A DNA stretch of 64,000 nucleotides. It comes from Rhodococcus sp. ARC_M6 (GTDB taxonomy: Bacteria > Actinomycetota > Actinomycetes > Mycobacteriales > Mycobacteriaceae). The position numbers and the translations under genes were made by a program. Position 1 is the first letter of the stretch. Each line of letters opens with the position of its first letter. Positions 1 through 6,916 of this stretch are shown here, one piece after another. The notes under the pieces were generated by a model that was not told the DNA's origin, searched no databases, and saw only the letters and a program-made list of their open reading frames with translations. Location of the stretch: positions 62,001-126,000 of the forward strand of contig NZ_JALGQH010000013.1 of assembly GCF_022810305.1 (NCBI RefSeq), given 5' to 3'.

Positions 1-1474
1 TCACGACCTGATCTGCCCCGGGCATGGTTTCGCCGGCCAAATCCGACACTGTCCACGCAACTCTGATCGCCCGATCTGCCCCTCGAGCAGTGATCAAGCC
101 CTTCCGGAGTGCACGCTCAACGGGCGCCAAGGCCTCACGGGAAAGTCGGAACTTCTGCCGCAGCGCCGGCCCCGGCACTTCGGCGTTTGTTCGCCATCCG
201 TATTCACTCCAGCGCTCCGATGCCGCGTCCCGCGCCGCCGCCACTCGGATTCGCACACTCTCGGTGCTCTCCCCCACCTCGTCGATCAGCGCGCCGGTTG
301 CTACCGCCTGCATCCGTATTCTGATATCGACGCGATCCAGTAGTGGGCCCGAAAGTTTGCCGAGATAGCGACGCCGCGCTGCGGGCGCGCACACACAATC
401 CGCGTCACGTGGCGGCGCGCACGGGCACGGATTTGCGGCCAGGATCAGTTGGAATCGTGCCGGGTACCTCGCGACGCCGTCCCGGCGGGCAATGCGAACT
501 TCGCCGTCTTCCAAGGGCGTTCGCAAAGCCTCGAGCACTTTGACGCCGATCTCGGCGCATTCGTCGAGGAACAGCACTCCGCGATGCGCCCGACTCACCG
601 CACCCGGACGCGCCATCCCACTACCACCACCCACCAACGCACTCACCGACGAACTGTGATGCGGCGCAATAAACGGCGGCATATCGATCAACGGATGATC
701 CGCAGTCAATACACCCGCCACCGAATGAATAGCCGTCACCTCCAACGCCTCACTCTCCGTCAACGGTGGCAATATCCCCGGAAGACGCTGCGCCAGCATC
801 GTTTTCCCGATCCCCGGCGGACCCGTCAACATGAGATGATGGGCACCCGCCGCCGCCACTTCGATAGCCCACCTCGCATCCGCCTGCCCCACAACCTCAC
901 TGAGGTCACTGACCCCAATCTCCTCAGCCCGCTCGAAAGGCTCCGGCACCGGCAGATAAACCTCACCCCGCAACCACGAAATCACCGAAGACAGATCGTC
1001 AGCGCCCAGCACCTCGATGCCCTTCACCAACCCTGCCTCCGCCATTGCCGCACGCGGAACAACCACCGTGCCCCACCCCGCCCGCTTCGCGGCCAACACC
1101 GCCGGCAGCACACCCCGCACCGTCCGCAACCGGCCATCCAACGCCAACTCCCCCAGAAAGACAGTTGACCGTAACTCCTTGCGCGGCAACTTTTTAGCCG
1201 CATCCAACACGGACAAGGCAAGGGCCAAATCGTAAACACTGCCGACTTTCGGCAACGTCGCCGGCGACAACGCCAAAATGACTTTGCTGTCCGGCCACTC
1301 CTCGTTGGAATTGGTGACGGCCGCGCGAATCCGATCCCTCGATTCATGCAAAGCCGTGTCCGGCAGACCCACCAAATGCACGGCGGGCAGACCCCGCCCG
1401 ATATCAGCCTCGATCTCCACGATCTGACCGTCGACGCCACTGACCGCCACCGAATGCGCCCGTCCCAGCGCCAT
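1..1474 (-). CDS. comM: YifB/ComM family Mg-chelatase-like AAA+ ATPase (3' end cut by window edge)
   Basis: Family members resemble magnesium-chelatase ATPases; in naturally competent bacteria ComM drives branch migration during integration of foreign DNA. The frame is open from ATG at 1474 to the window edge, 491 codons, against roughly 505 for the family, so only the last few residues are missing. The start reads MALGRAHSVAV, followed by the N-terminal Lon-like fold domain, Walker A GPPGIGKT at residues 218-225 and Walker B LFLDE at 301-305. The ATG overlaps the yraN stop as TGATG, implying coupled translation. M. tuberculosis has the same pair (Rv2897c, Rv2898c). A role in transformation in this organism is inference. 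Confidence 0.93.
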   Translation of the reverse strand, partial: MALGRAHSVAVSGVDGQIVEIEADIGRGLPAVHLVGLPDTALHESRDRIRAAVTNSNEEWPDSKVILALSPATLPKVGSVYDLALALSVLDAAKKLPRKELRSTVFLGELALDGRLRTVRGVLPAVLAAKRAGWGTVVVPRAAMAEAGLVKGIEVLGADDLSSVISWLRGEVYLPVPEPFERAEEIGVSDLSEVVGQADARWAIEVAAAGAHHLMLTGPPGIGKTMLAQRLPGILPPLTESEALEVTAIHSVAGVLTADHPLIDMPPFIAPHHSSSVSALVGGGSGMARPGAVSRAHRGVLFLDECAEIGVKVLEALRTPLEDGEVRIARRDGVARYPARFQLILAANPCPCAPPRDADCVCAPAARRRYLGKLSGPLLDRVDIRIRMQAVATGALIDEVGESTESVRIRVAAARDAASERWSEYGWRTNAEVPGPALRQKFRLSREALAPVERALRKGLITARGADRAIRVAWTVSDLAGETMPGADQVV

Positions 1475-1830
1475 CAGAACGCGTCCACAAAATGCTCGAT
1501 CACCGGTTCCTGATTACGACAAATCAAGACAGCCACCACATCGAAACGCACTTTCGACCACGATCGGCCCGAATCACCGAGCCACTGCAGCGCCAACACC
1601 CGAATCCGACGACGCTTCGCGAACGTCACTGCCTCCGCCGGCGACCCGTATCCCAGCCCGCTGCGCGTCTTCACCTCTATGAATACGATTCGATCGTCTT
1701 CGGTGGCAATGACATCCAGCTCGCCGTACCGGCATCGCCAATTCCGTTCGACGATGTCCAGACCAGCATCGATCAGGAATTCGGTAGCCAGATCCTCGCC
1801 TCGAGCACCCAACGCAATATTCCCCGCCAT
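1474..1830 (-). CDS. YraN/UPF0102 family nuclease-fold protein
   Basis: A 118-residue protein of the YraN family, which has a PD-(D/E)XK endonuclease fold. The fold signature is visible as GELDVI followed by IVFIEVKTR around residues 36-56, giving the acidic pair and the E-x-K catalytic motif. The ATG at 1830 is preferred because GGGGG lies 6 nt upstream; a GTG one codon earlier at 1833 is possible. The stop overlaps the comM start by one base. The biochemical role of the family is not settled; its constant neighbour comM suggests DNA processing. Confidence 0.9.
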   Translation of the reverse strand: MAGNIALGARGEDLATEFLIDAGLDIVERNWRCRYGELDVIATEDDRIVFIEVKTRSGLGYGSPAEAVTFAKRRRIRVLALQWLGDSGRSWSKVRFDVVAVLICRNQEPVIEHFVDAF

Positions 1831-2249
1831 CACAGACCCCCGAAGTTAATACTTCCCGCGCGCCCGCAGATACGAAACGCGTCCCACGCGTCACAGTGCC
1901 CCACCGAAACCGCGGACCGGAAAATGGAAACTAGCCTGTGGATAACCAGGCACTTGTGGAATTGAGGAGCGGCGCAGAACCCTCCGGCGAGGCAACTTGC
2001 CGATAGATAACCAGCGAGATCGAGAATGTCGCCCGGTGACACCTAGTCACCGGGGTCACGCGAGGTAGTAACGGACGTTCCTGCAGGTAGCGGCAACATT
2101 GTGGCGGTCATTTGAAGTCGCCCCAAGATTTCGCGCGGCTAATCACTCAGCACGGCGATGGTTACGCAGTCATTCATTCGCAATCTTATTTTGGAAATAT
2201 TTTTGCCGATTCACCCCAAGATGGACATTCGTCCTGTAGACATAGTGAC
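1831..2249. other. Non-coding stretch between yraN and the first secreted protein gene
   Basis: No convincing gene is present. It must hold the promoter of yraN-comM on the minus strand and that of the secreted protein gene on the plus strand. It contains a 9-bp inverted repeat at 2032-2054 and an AT-rich patch near 2180-2215, which is low in GC for this genome and could lie upstream of the rightward promoter. No clear -35/-10 pair could be assigned. Confidence 0.5.
2032..2054. repeat. Inverted repeat, candidate operator or hairpin
   Basis: Perfect 9-bp arms CCCGGTGAC (2032-2040) and GTCACCGGG (2046-2054) surround the 5-nt spacer ACCTA. It lies in the divergent region between yraN and the secreted protein gene, about 200 bp from either start. 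There is no T-run, so a terminator is unlikely; an operator is possible. Confidence 0.5.
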
Positions 2250-2340
2250 GTCCGACCTCAGAGGCTCCAAATCGTCGAGGTCGGACCTGCATCCCAGCCT
2301 GACGCGGGGGCGTCCAGGAATCAGAATTGCACGTACGCCC
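2250..2340 (+). promoter_or_regulatory. Structured 5' leader of secreted paralog 1
   Basis: Two hairpins precede the gene. The first has perfect 10-bp arms GTCCGACCTC (2250-2259) and GAGGTCGGAC (2277-2286). The second, at 2298-2318, has the stem GACGC/GCGTC closed by CCT/AGG with one bulged C and a GGGG loop. The second hairpin is base-for-base identical in front of the paralog at 5225-5245. In both leaders ACGCCC follows (here 2335-2340), which could pair with GGGCGT in the hairpin's loop and 3' arm, so an alternative structure is possible just upstream of the GGAG ribosome site. There is no T-run. The function is unknown. Confidence 0.6.
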
Positions 2341-2363
2341 GATCGAATGGAGTACTACACAAC

Positions 2364-3104
2364 ATGTCTCGCCGCTCACTACGCCACGCTGTGGCAACCG
2401 CCGCGTCCCTGGCCATGCTCGCCACCGGCGTCACCGTTGGACTCGGAGCCTCGGTGGCTCAGGCCGCACCTGCTTGCGCGAAAGCCCAGTCAATCACCGA
2501 CAGCTGGGCCGGCTCCTTCGGGGCGCCTTATACCCTCGCCAAGGAGATTGCCGGCGACGGCACCGTCGCACCGGGACAAACCGTCACCTACATCACCAAG
2601 ATTTCCGGGTCGGGAGCACTGGCCAACTCAATCTGGGACTACCACCCGGCTGGGTTCCAGTTGACGAAGGCTCGCCTGAACGTCAGTTGGGCTGTGGGAG
2701 GTCAGTCGTGGTCGGACGTCACTGACACCGCCATCCAAGACTCGTCAGATAATTCCGTTACCGTCCGAGGCGGTGGGTGGACCACAGTGGGTGGCGCCGT
2801 CATCGCCCTGGAAACCACCTACAAGGTCCCCAGTAACGCCCAGGTTGGCTCCAAAATCGACAGTGGCGGCGGCGCCAATCTTGTCCTCGCAGCCGGGTAC
2901 TGGGACGTCAACCCGATGGGCGTCTGCGTCACCATCCGTCAGCCGAATCCCGTTGAAGCCGGCTCGGGCAGCCTCGACAATGCGGGCCTCGGCTCGGTAA
3001 ACACCGGATCGGGCCAGGTCTTCGGATCCATCACCGACCCGCAGGGATCGATGACCAACGTCATCAGCGGAATCCTGGGCAATGTCATCGGCGGCATGAG
3101 CTAA
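2364..3104 (+). CDS. Secreted protein of unknown function, paralog 1
   Basis: A 246-residue exported protein. The start at 2364 is chosen because the encoded MSRRSLRHAV begins a Sec signal peptide (basic start, hydrophobic residues 11-30, cleavage after AQA at 32-34) and GGAG lies 12 nt upstream; the frame stays open upstream through the leader, but that part lacks coding character. The mature part looks like a beta-rich domain (strands around VTYITKISG and ETTYKVPSNAQVGSKI) and ends in a Gly/Ser-rich tail containing GSLDNAGLGS. It is a paralog of the gene at 5288: both share the signal peptide, the TYKVP motif, GSLD-AGLGS and a similar length. No function recognised; probably cell-envelope associated. 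Confidence 0.85.
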   Translation: MSRRSLRHAVATAASLAMLATGVTVGLGASVAQAAPACAKAQSITDSWAGSFGAPYTLAKEIAGDGTVAPGQTVTYITKISGSGALANSIWDYHPAGFQLTKARLNVSWAVGGQSWSDVTDTAIQDSSDNSVTVRGGGWTTVGGAVIALETTYKVPSNAQVGSKIDSGGGANLVLAAGYWDVNPMGVCVTIRQPNPVEAGSGSLDNAGLGSVNTGSGQVFGSITDPQGSMTNVISGILGNVIGGMS

Positions 3105-3123
3105 CTCAGCTAAGCGAAGACTA

Positions 3124-3165
3124 GGGGCGGAGCCACCAGCGCATGCTGGTAGCTCCGCCCCTTTT
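3124..3165. terminator. Bidirectional intrinsic terminator
   Basis: Stem GGGGCGGAGC / GCTCCGCCCC extended inward by ACCAGC/GCTGGT after one C-A mismatch, with loop GCAT, then TTTT on the plus strand. It sits between the convergent secreted protein gene and the ABC-F gene. Confidence 0.85.
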
Positions 3166-3177
3166 GCGCCGTACCCC

Positions 3178-4791
3178 CTACCGGGCTTCCGACGCACCGA
3201 CCAATCTGACTTCGCGGCCTTGCCAGCGAGACCGAAGCCAGCGGTCGTGACTGGCCACCACGATGGCACCCGGGCCGGTACCCAGAGCATCCTCCAACTC
3301 GTCGCACAGACGCGGTGAAAGATGGTTCGTGGGCTCGTCCAGAAGCAGCAACTCCGGTGGACGCGCCACCAACAATGCCAGAGCCAGACGGCGGCGTTGC
3401 CCTACGGACAACTCGACAACGACCTTGTTCAGATCCCAAGTCGCCAGCAGCCCAAGCGAATTCAACGGAATCGACTCCGCACTCTCCAGGCCGAGTACCT
3501 GATCGTAAATTTCCTGAGCGGTGTGGTCGGTCCGATCGAACGTAGTGTCCTGAGCCAGTAAGCCCGTCGTGAGTCCCGGCCGCCGCACCGTGCCGGCAGA
3601 GTCCAGCGTGCCCGCCATTACCGCAAGCAACGTGGACTTGCCGGCACCGTTCAATCCGGTGACCAGCAGCCGATCTGTGGTCGCAATGTCGAGGTGATCA
3701 ATCGACAATCGACCCGGAACTCTCACTTCCCGCAAAGTCAGCAGGAACTCACCCGGCGACGGTGTGGCGAGCGCGCCGGGCTTGAACCTCAGCGGATGGG
3801 GAGGTTCGGCAACCTGATCGCGTTCCAGCTTGTCGAAGCGGCGGGTGGCGTTGCGAACTCGACGCGCAATCTGGTTCTGCACTCGCCCACCGGCGTGGCC
3901 GTATCCCATCTTTTCGTTGTCCTGCTTCAAGCGATTCGGTGCAACCTCGTGCGCGCTGACACCGGCCGCATAGCGCAACGCCTCCAATTCCTCCTGCTCG
4001 TCACTGAAACGCCGTTGCCAACGTGCCCGTTCGGCGACTTTCTGCGCCAGATAGGCGGTGTAGTTGCCGCCGTACCGGGTGGGACCGTCCACCGCTGGAT
4101 CAAGATCGATCAGGTCTGTGCAGACGGCGTCTAGAAACGCACGGTCGTGGCTGGCGACCACAACGACACCCGGCAGACTGCGCAACTGTTCGGCCAGAAA
4201 CTCCGCCGCCTCGTCGTCGAGGTGGTTGGTCGGCTCGTCAAGCAGCAACGCCGACGGCCGCCGAACCATCAGAGCCGCCAACGCCAACCGGCTTCGTTGC
4301 CCACCGGACAACGATGCGAGGGTGCGCTCGCGCGGCGCGTTCGCAAGACCGAGCCCGGTCACGACGATCTCTGCGCGCCGGTCCGCATCCCAGACTTCGT
4401 ACCGCTGGGCGTAGTCGAGGCGTTCCGCGTAGGCGTCAAGCACATCGGAATCTTCGGGCGCCAGCGCGAGTTCCTGTGCAAGCCTGTCGAGTTCGACGAT
4501 GGTCTCTCGCGCGTCGAGGAGTGCGTCGTCGAGCACGTCCGCGATCGTCGAAACGTCATCGAACGACATTTCCTGCTGCAGGAAACCAAGATCGAGGGGA
4601 CGCTCGACACTGCCCGCGTCGGGTTCGTCCGTACCGGCGAGCAACCTCAACAGTGTCGACTTCCCGACGCCGTTTTCGCCGATCAGTCCGATCCGGTTGC
4701 CCGGAGCTGCTGTGAGCGAAACTCCGTCGAGCACTCGGCGTGTACCGAGCGTGCGGACCAGATCATGGGCGAGTAAAGCTAATTTAGGCAC
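3178..4791 (-). CDS. ABC-F family ATPase (ribosome-associated, possible antibiotic resistance)
   Basis: A 537-residue protein with two ABC cassettes and no membrane segments, the layout of ABC-F factors that bind the ribosomal E site; some protect against macrolide, lincosamide or pleuromutilin drugs, others are translation factors. Walker A motifs are GENGVGKS (38-45) and GLNGAGKS in the second half. Signatures are LSGGQ and the variant LSVGQ, and both Walker B regions read LLLDEPTNHL. A charged linker of about 70 residues separates the halves. GTG at 4791 begins VPKLALLAHDL, which fits family N-termini; an in-frame GTG at 4851 would add 20 residues without family resemblance. A short leader ORF lies upstream. 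The drug spectrum cannot be read from sequence. Confidence 0.9.
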   Translation of the reverse strand: MPKLALLAHDLVRTLGTRRVLDGVSLTAAPGNRIGLIGENGVGKSTLLRLLAGTDEPDAGSVERPLDLGFLQQEMSFDDVSTIADVLDDALLDARETIVELDRLAQELALAPEDSDVLDAYAERLDYAQRYEVWDADRRAEIVVTGLGLANAPRERTLASLSGGQRSRLALAALMVRRPSALLLDEPTNHLDDEAAEFLAEQLRSLPGVVVVASHDRAFLDAVCTDLIDLDPAVDGPTRYGGNYTAYLAQKVAERARWQRRFSDEQEELEALRYAAGVSAHEVAPNRLKQDNEKMGYGHAGGRVQNQIARRVRNATRRFDKLERDQVAEPPHPLRFKPGALATPSPGEFLLTLREVRVPGRLSIDHLDIATTDRLLVTGLNGAGKSTLLAVMAGTLDSAGTVRRPGLTTGLLAQDTTFDRTDHTAQEIYDQVLGLESAESIPLNSLGLLATWDLNKVVVELSVGQRRRLALALLVARPPELLLLDEPTNHLSPRLCDELEDALGTGPGAIVVASHDRWLRSRWQGREVRLVGASEAR

Positions 4792-4844
4792 GTAAAACCG
4801 CCAAAGTCGAAGGTGAAAAACACGGTATGCACCGCCAGGCAGGT

Positions 4845-4875
4845 TTACCACCCGAACACCACTGGCCTTGCCTCC
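4845..4875 (-). promoter_or_regulatory. Candidate leader peptide upstream of the ABC-F gene
   Basis: On the minus strand a GGAGG ribosome site (4875-4871) is followed after 8 nt by GTG GTG TTC GGG TGG TAA (4862-4845), encoding MVFGW. The ABC-F start at 4791 has no clear ribosome site of its own. Short leader peptides that stall drug-bound ribosomes are known upstream of several ABC-F and erm genes. The assignment here is inference from position and ribosome-site spacing. Confidence 0.3.
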
Positions 4876-5224
4876 GAGCAGCGGGAGTAGCCGAATCGAT
4901 TCCCCGACAGCAAGAAGTGAATTTGCCTACTAGTAGCTGTTTACCAGCAGAAACCCTGCCTGAATTGCTCGCAACCGCTAGAAGTTCAGGGAGCTCGAGC
5001 GTCTACTTTTTGCTGGTATGGATCCTGCGATGACCCTTGACATGGATTCCGTCCAACCAAAAGTGACACAGGTTACACCTGGGCGACATGACCAAATAGT
5101 CACTTTTGCGCAACCCTCAGATACGATCGAGGCGTGGATATGGTCACAAATGGACGCTTGTCTCCGACAGCCGCGTTCGGTCTCCACGTTTCTCATCCAT
5201 CGTGACCCGGCCAGCATTCCCATC
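4876..5224. other. Non-coding divergent region between the ABC-F gene and secreted paralog 2
   Basis: No supported gene. It should contain the leftward promoter of the ABC-F gene and the rightward promoter of the second secreted protein. On the minus strand TTGCTG (4913-4908) followed by a 17-nt spacer and CTACTC is a weak promoter candidate. Nothing else stands out. Confidence 0.4.
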
Positions 5225-5267
5225 CCTGACGCGGGGGCGTCCAGGACTTGCAATTGCACTAACGCCC
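5225..5267 (+). promoter_or_regulatory. Structured 5' leader of secreted paralog 2
   Basis: The hairpin at 5225-5245 (GACGC/GCGTC, GGGG loop, outer CCT/AGG pairs with a bulged C) is identical over 21 bases to the one at 2298-2318. ACGCCC at 5262-5267 can pair with GGGCGT at 5235-5240, as in the paralog. The sequence between hairpin and GGAG is also similar (about three quarters identical), while sequence upstream of the hairpin has diverged. Confidence 0.6.
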
Positions 5268-5287
5268 GACCAAATGGAGACCCACAA

Positions 5288-6004
5288 ATGTCACGCACCT
5301 CAGTACGCCGCGCTGTAGCTACCACCGCGTCCCTCACTCTCATCGCTGCCGGCGTCACCGTCGGAATGGGCGCCGGAATTGCCTCCGCCGCACCGACCTG
5401 CGAGCAGACCTCGAGCGACACCAAAAACGACATCTCGACAGTGGGCATCACTCACACCTACAGCAAGACAGTCACCGAAAAAGAGGTGGCTGCCGACACT
5501 GAGGTGACGTACGAGACGACCGTCGGGACCACCTCAATCGGCAGCCCGTACGTCTACAGCGTCACTGACTTCGCACCTACCGAATTCGGCGCACCGGTCA
5601 GCGCCAGCGTTACTGCGTTCCACGTGCTCGGTGGCATGAAGACCGAGCCAGTCTCACCCACCGTTGACGGACCCGGCTACCGGGTCGCCAACACGGGCGG
5701 ATGGATGGTCAACGCCGGCAACCCGCTGAAGGTCTCCATGACCTACAAGGTTCCGGCCGGCGCTTCCGTAGGCGATCAGATCACCAGCGGTGGCATGGCC
5801 ACCACCGGCACCGTGGGCGTCTCGAACACCCTGAAGGACCTAACCTCCTGCTTCACCGTTCGCGGCAAGAACGCCGGCGAGTCCGTCTCCGGCAGCCTCG
5901 ACGGTGCGGGCCTCGGATCCTCCGACGGCAACATGTCCTCGACCGGATCGCTCAGCGACTTCATCGGCGACGTCATTTCGCGGATCTTCTCGAACGGAAG
6001 CTAG
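5288..6004 (+). CDS. Secreted protein of unknown function, paralog 2
   Basis: A 238-residue exported protein and paralog of the gene at 2364. Its signal peptide begins MSRTSVRRAV, with cleavage predicted after ASA at residues 32-34 to leave APTC. The mature part carries VTYETTVG, the shared MTYKVPAGASVGDQI motif and the tail GSLDGAGLGSSDGN. GGAG 9 nt upstream supports the ATG at 5288. The ABC-F gene lies between the two paralogs on the opposite strand, so they are not one operon, yet both carry the same leader hairpin. No function recognised; a surface or cell-wall role is inferred from export. Confidence 0.85.
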   Translation: MSRTSVRRAVATTASLTLIAAGVTVGMGAGIASAAPTCEQTSSDTKNDISTVGITHTYSKTVTEKEVAADTEVTYETTVGTTSIGSPYVYSVTDFAPTEFGAPVSASVTAFHVLGGMKTEPVSPTVDGPGYRVANTGGWMVNAGNPLKVSMTYKVPAGASVGDQITSGGMATTGTVGVSNTLKDLTSCFTVRGKNAGESVSGSLDGAGLGSSDGNMSSTGSLSDFIGDVISRIFSNGS

Positions 6005-6107
6005 TCCTAGTCCGTACCACTGACCGTGAACCTGCCCGACGCCACCGCGCTTCGAGCCGGTCCACGGTTTTGGTCTATCCGAGGCCGTTTCGCCCTATTC
6101 TCGGTAG

Positions 6108-6524
6108 ATGACAAGTCCTCGCACACGCCACTTCGCGCAGGCCGCAGTAGTCGCAGCATCGGTTGCGGCGGTTGCCCTCGGCAGCACCGGGATTGCGTCG
6201 GCGCAAGACGAGTGGCCGCCGATACCCCCGTACCCGAGCCCGTCGGTACCGTTCGACAATTCGAATTTCCTCACCCCTGACAACCCGGTGTACTGGAATC
6301 CACTTGTGAACGAGGACCGACTGACGTCGCCGTTCGGCACCAGCACGCGCATTGTGTGCACTTCCTTTCACGGAGTCCTGACCGGTTGCTGGCAGGCCGA
6401 TCAATACGGAAATCCGCACAGGCTTGTGCGTCTGCATGCCAATTTTCCAAGCGTGTCGGGATCCGGTCTTCCCGGCGGCGGACCCGGCCACTTCGTCTAT
6501 CCGGGATTCATCCCTGGAAGCTGA
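6108..6524 (+). CDS. Small secreted protein of unknown function
   Basis: A 138-residue protein with a clear Sec signal peptide (MTSPRTRHFA, hydrophobic core 11-30, cleavage after ASA at 30-32). The mature part of about 106 residues is rich in Pro and Gly, begins with a PPIPPYPSPS stretch and contains two Cys (in VCTSFHGVLTGCW) that could form a disulfide in the exported protein. It lies 103 bp after secreted paralog 2 on the same strand. No family recognised. Confidence 0.75.
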   Translation: MTSPRTRHFAQAAVVAASVAAVALGSTGIASAQDEWPPIPPYPSPSVPFDNSNFLTPDNPVYWNPLVNEDRLTSPFGTSTRIVCTSFHGVLTGCWQADQYGNPHRLVRLHANFPSVSGSGLPGGGPGHFVYPGFIPGS

Positions 6525-6534
6525 TCAAGATTCT

Positions 6535-6550
6535 TCGAATCTTTGTTCGA
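6535..6550 (+). promoter_or_regulatory. LexA-like SOS box
   Basis: TCGAATCTTTGTTCGA matches the mycobacterial LexA site TCGAAC-N4-GTTCGA at 11 of 12 fixed positions. It ends 50 bp before the small ORF at 6601. TAACCT at 6558-6563 is a plausible -10 hexamer, so LexA bound here would cover the -35 region. This would place the small ORF, and possibly rtcB, under DNA-damage control. Binding is not shown. Confidence 0.5.
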
Positions 6551-6600
6551 ACAGTGCTAACCTGAAACAGGACGCACCGACGAGCACATCGAGGACCGCC

Positions 6601-6819
6601 ATGAACGAGACAACAGAGGCAACTCACGAGTTGCAGCGATTGGTCGATGAGTTGACGGTGCTCGATCAGCGCCGCGTAGATATCGGCGAAAGTTTGGTTC
6701 ACCTCGAGTACGTCTATGCGAACGCCGGTGCCCGGCAAGAAGCAGCAGCAGCCCGAAAAGCCTTCCAGGAACAGTACGTCGGCAGAATTTACGAGCTTGC
6801 CGACGGCCTGCGCACCTGA
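6601..6819 (+). CDS. Small coiled-coil protein of unknown function
   Basis: A 72-residue protein starting MNETTEATHELQ at the ATG at 6601; the longer open frame upstream runs through the promoter and LexA-like box and is not used. It is almost entirely helical, with heptad-like Leu spacing (LQRLVDELTVLDQRR), many Glu, Arg and Ala, and no Cys. It lies 97 bp upstream of rtcB on the same strand. The function is unknown. A possible accessory role in SOS-induced RNA or DNA repair is inference from the upstream box and the neighbour. Confidence 0.65.
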   Translation: MNETTEATHELQRLVDELTVLDQRRVDIGESLVHLEYVYANAGARQEAAAARKAFQEQYVGRIYELADGLRT

Positions 6820-6876
6820 AAATAGGTTGCGCCCACCACCTCTCAGCGAGCATTGTCATCCCGGCACACCACAAGA

Positions 6877-6903
6877 GAACCACCAGGTTCCGATGTGCAT
6901 AAT
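6877..6903 (+). promoter_or_regulatory. Candidate rtcB promoter with inverted repeat
   Basis: The inverted repeat GAACC-ACCA-GGTTC (6877-6890) lies just before CATAAT (6898-6903), a near-consensus -10 hexamer. Initiation about 7 nt downstream would give a very short or absent leader before the rtcB ATG codons at 6914 and 6917. The repeat overlaps the expected -35 area and could be an operator. This would let rtcB be transcribed separately from the small ORF. Confidence 0.35.
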
Positions 6904-6916
6904 GTGGGAGAAAATG

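Noticed and set aside
1024..1474. Possible frameshift in comM, because a short open frame starts inside it
   Set aside because: Codon-by-codon reading from the ATG at 1474 gives an unbroken frame with all ComM motifs to the window edge; the short frame is a shadow.
1830..2042. A 70-codon minus-strand frame upstream of yraN
   Set aside because: It overlaps the yraN start, has no ribosome site and no resemblance to a known protein.
2298..2318. Resemblance of the GACGCGGGGG segment to part of the c-di-AMP (ydaO) riboswitch found before cell-wall genes
   Set aside because: The GGGGTGAA element and other conserved parts are missing downstream; the only GATTCACCCC (2208-2217) is in the wrong orientation and place.
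4876..4930. A WhiB7-type promoter for the ABC-F gene
   Set aside because: The AT-rich patch before a possible -35 is short and the -10 is poor; not enough to claim.
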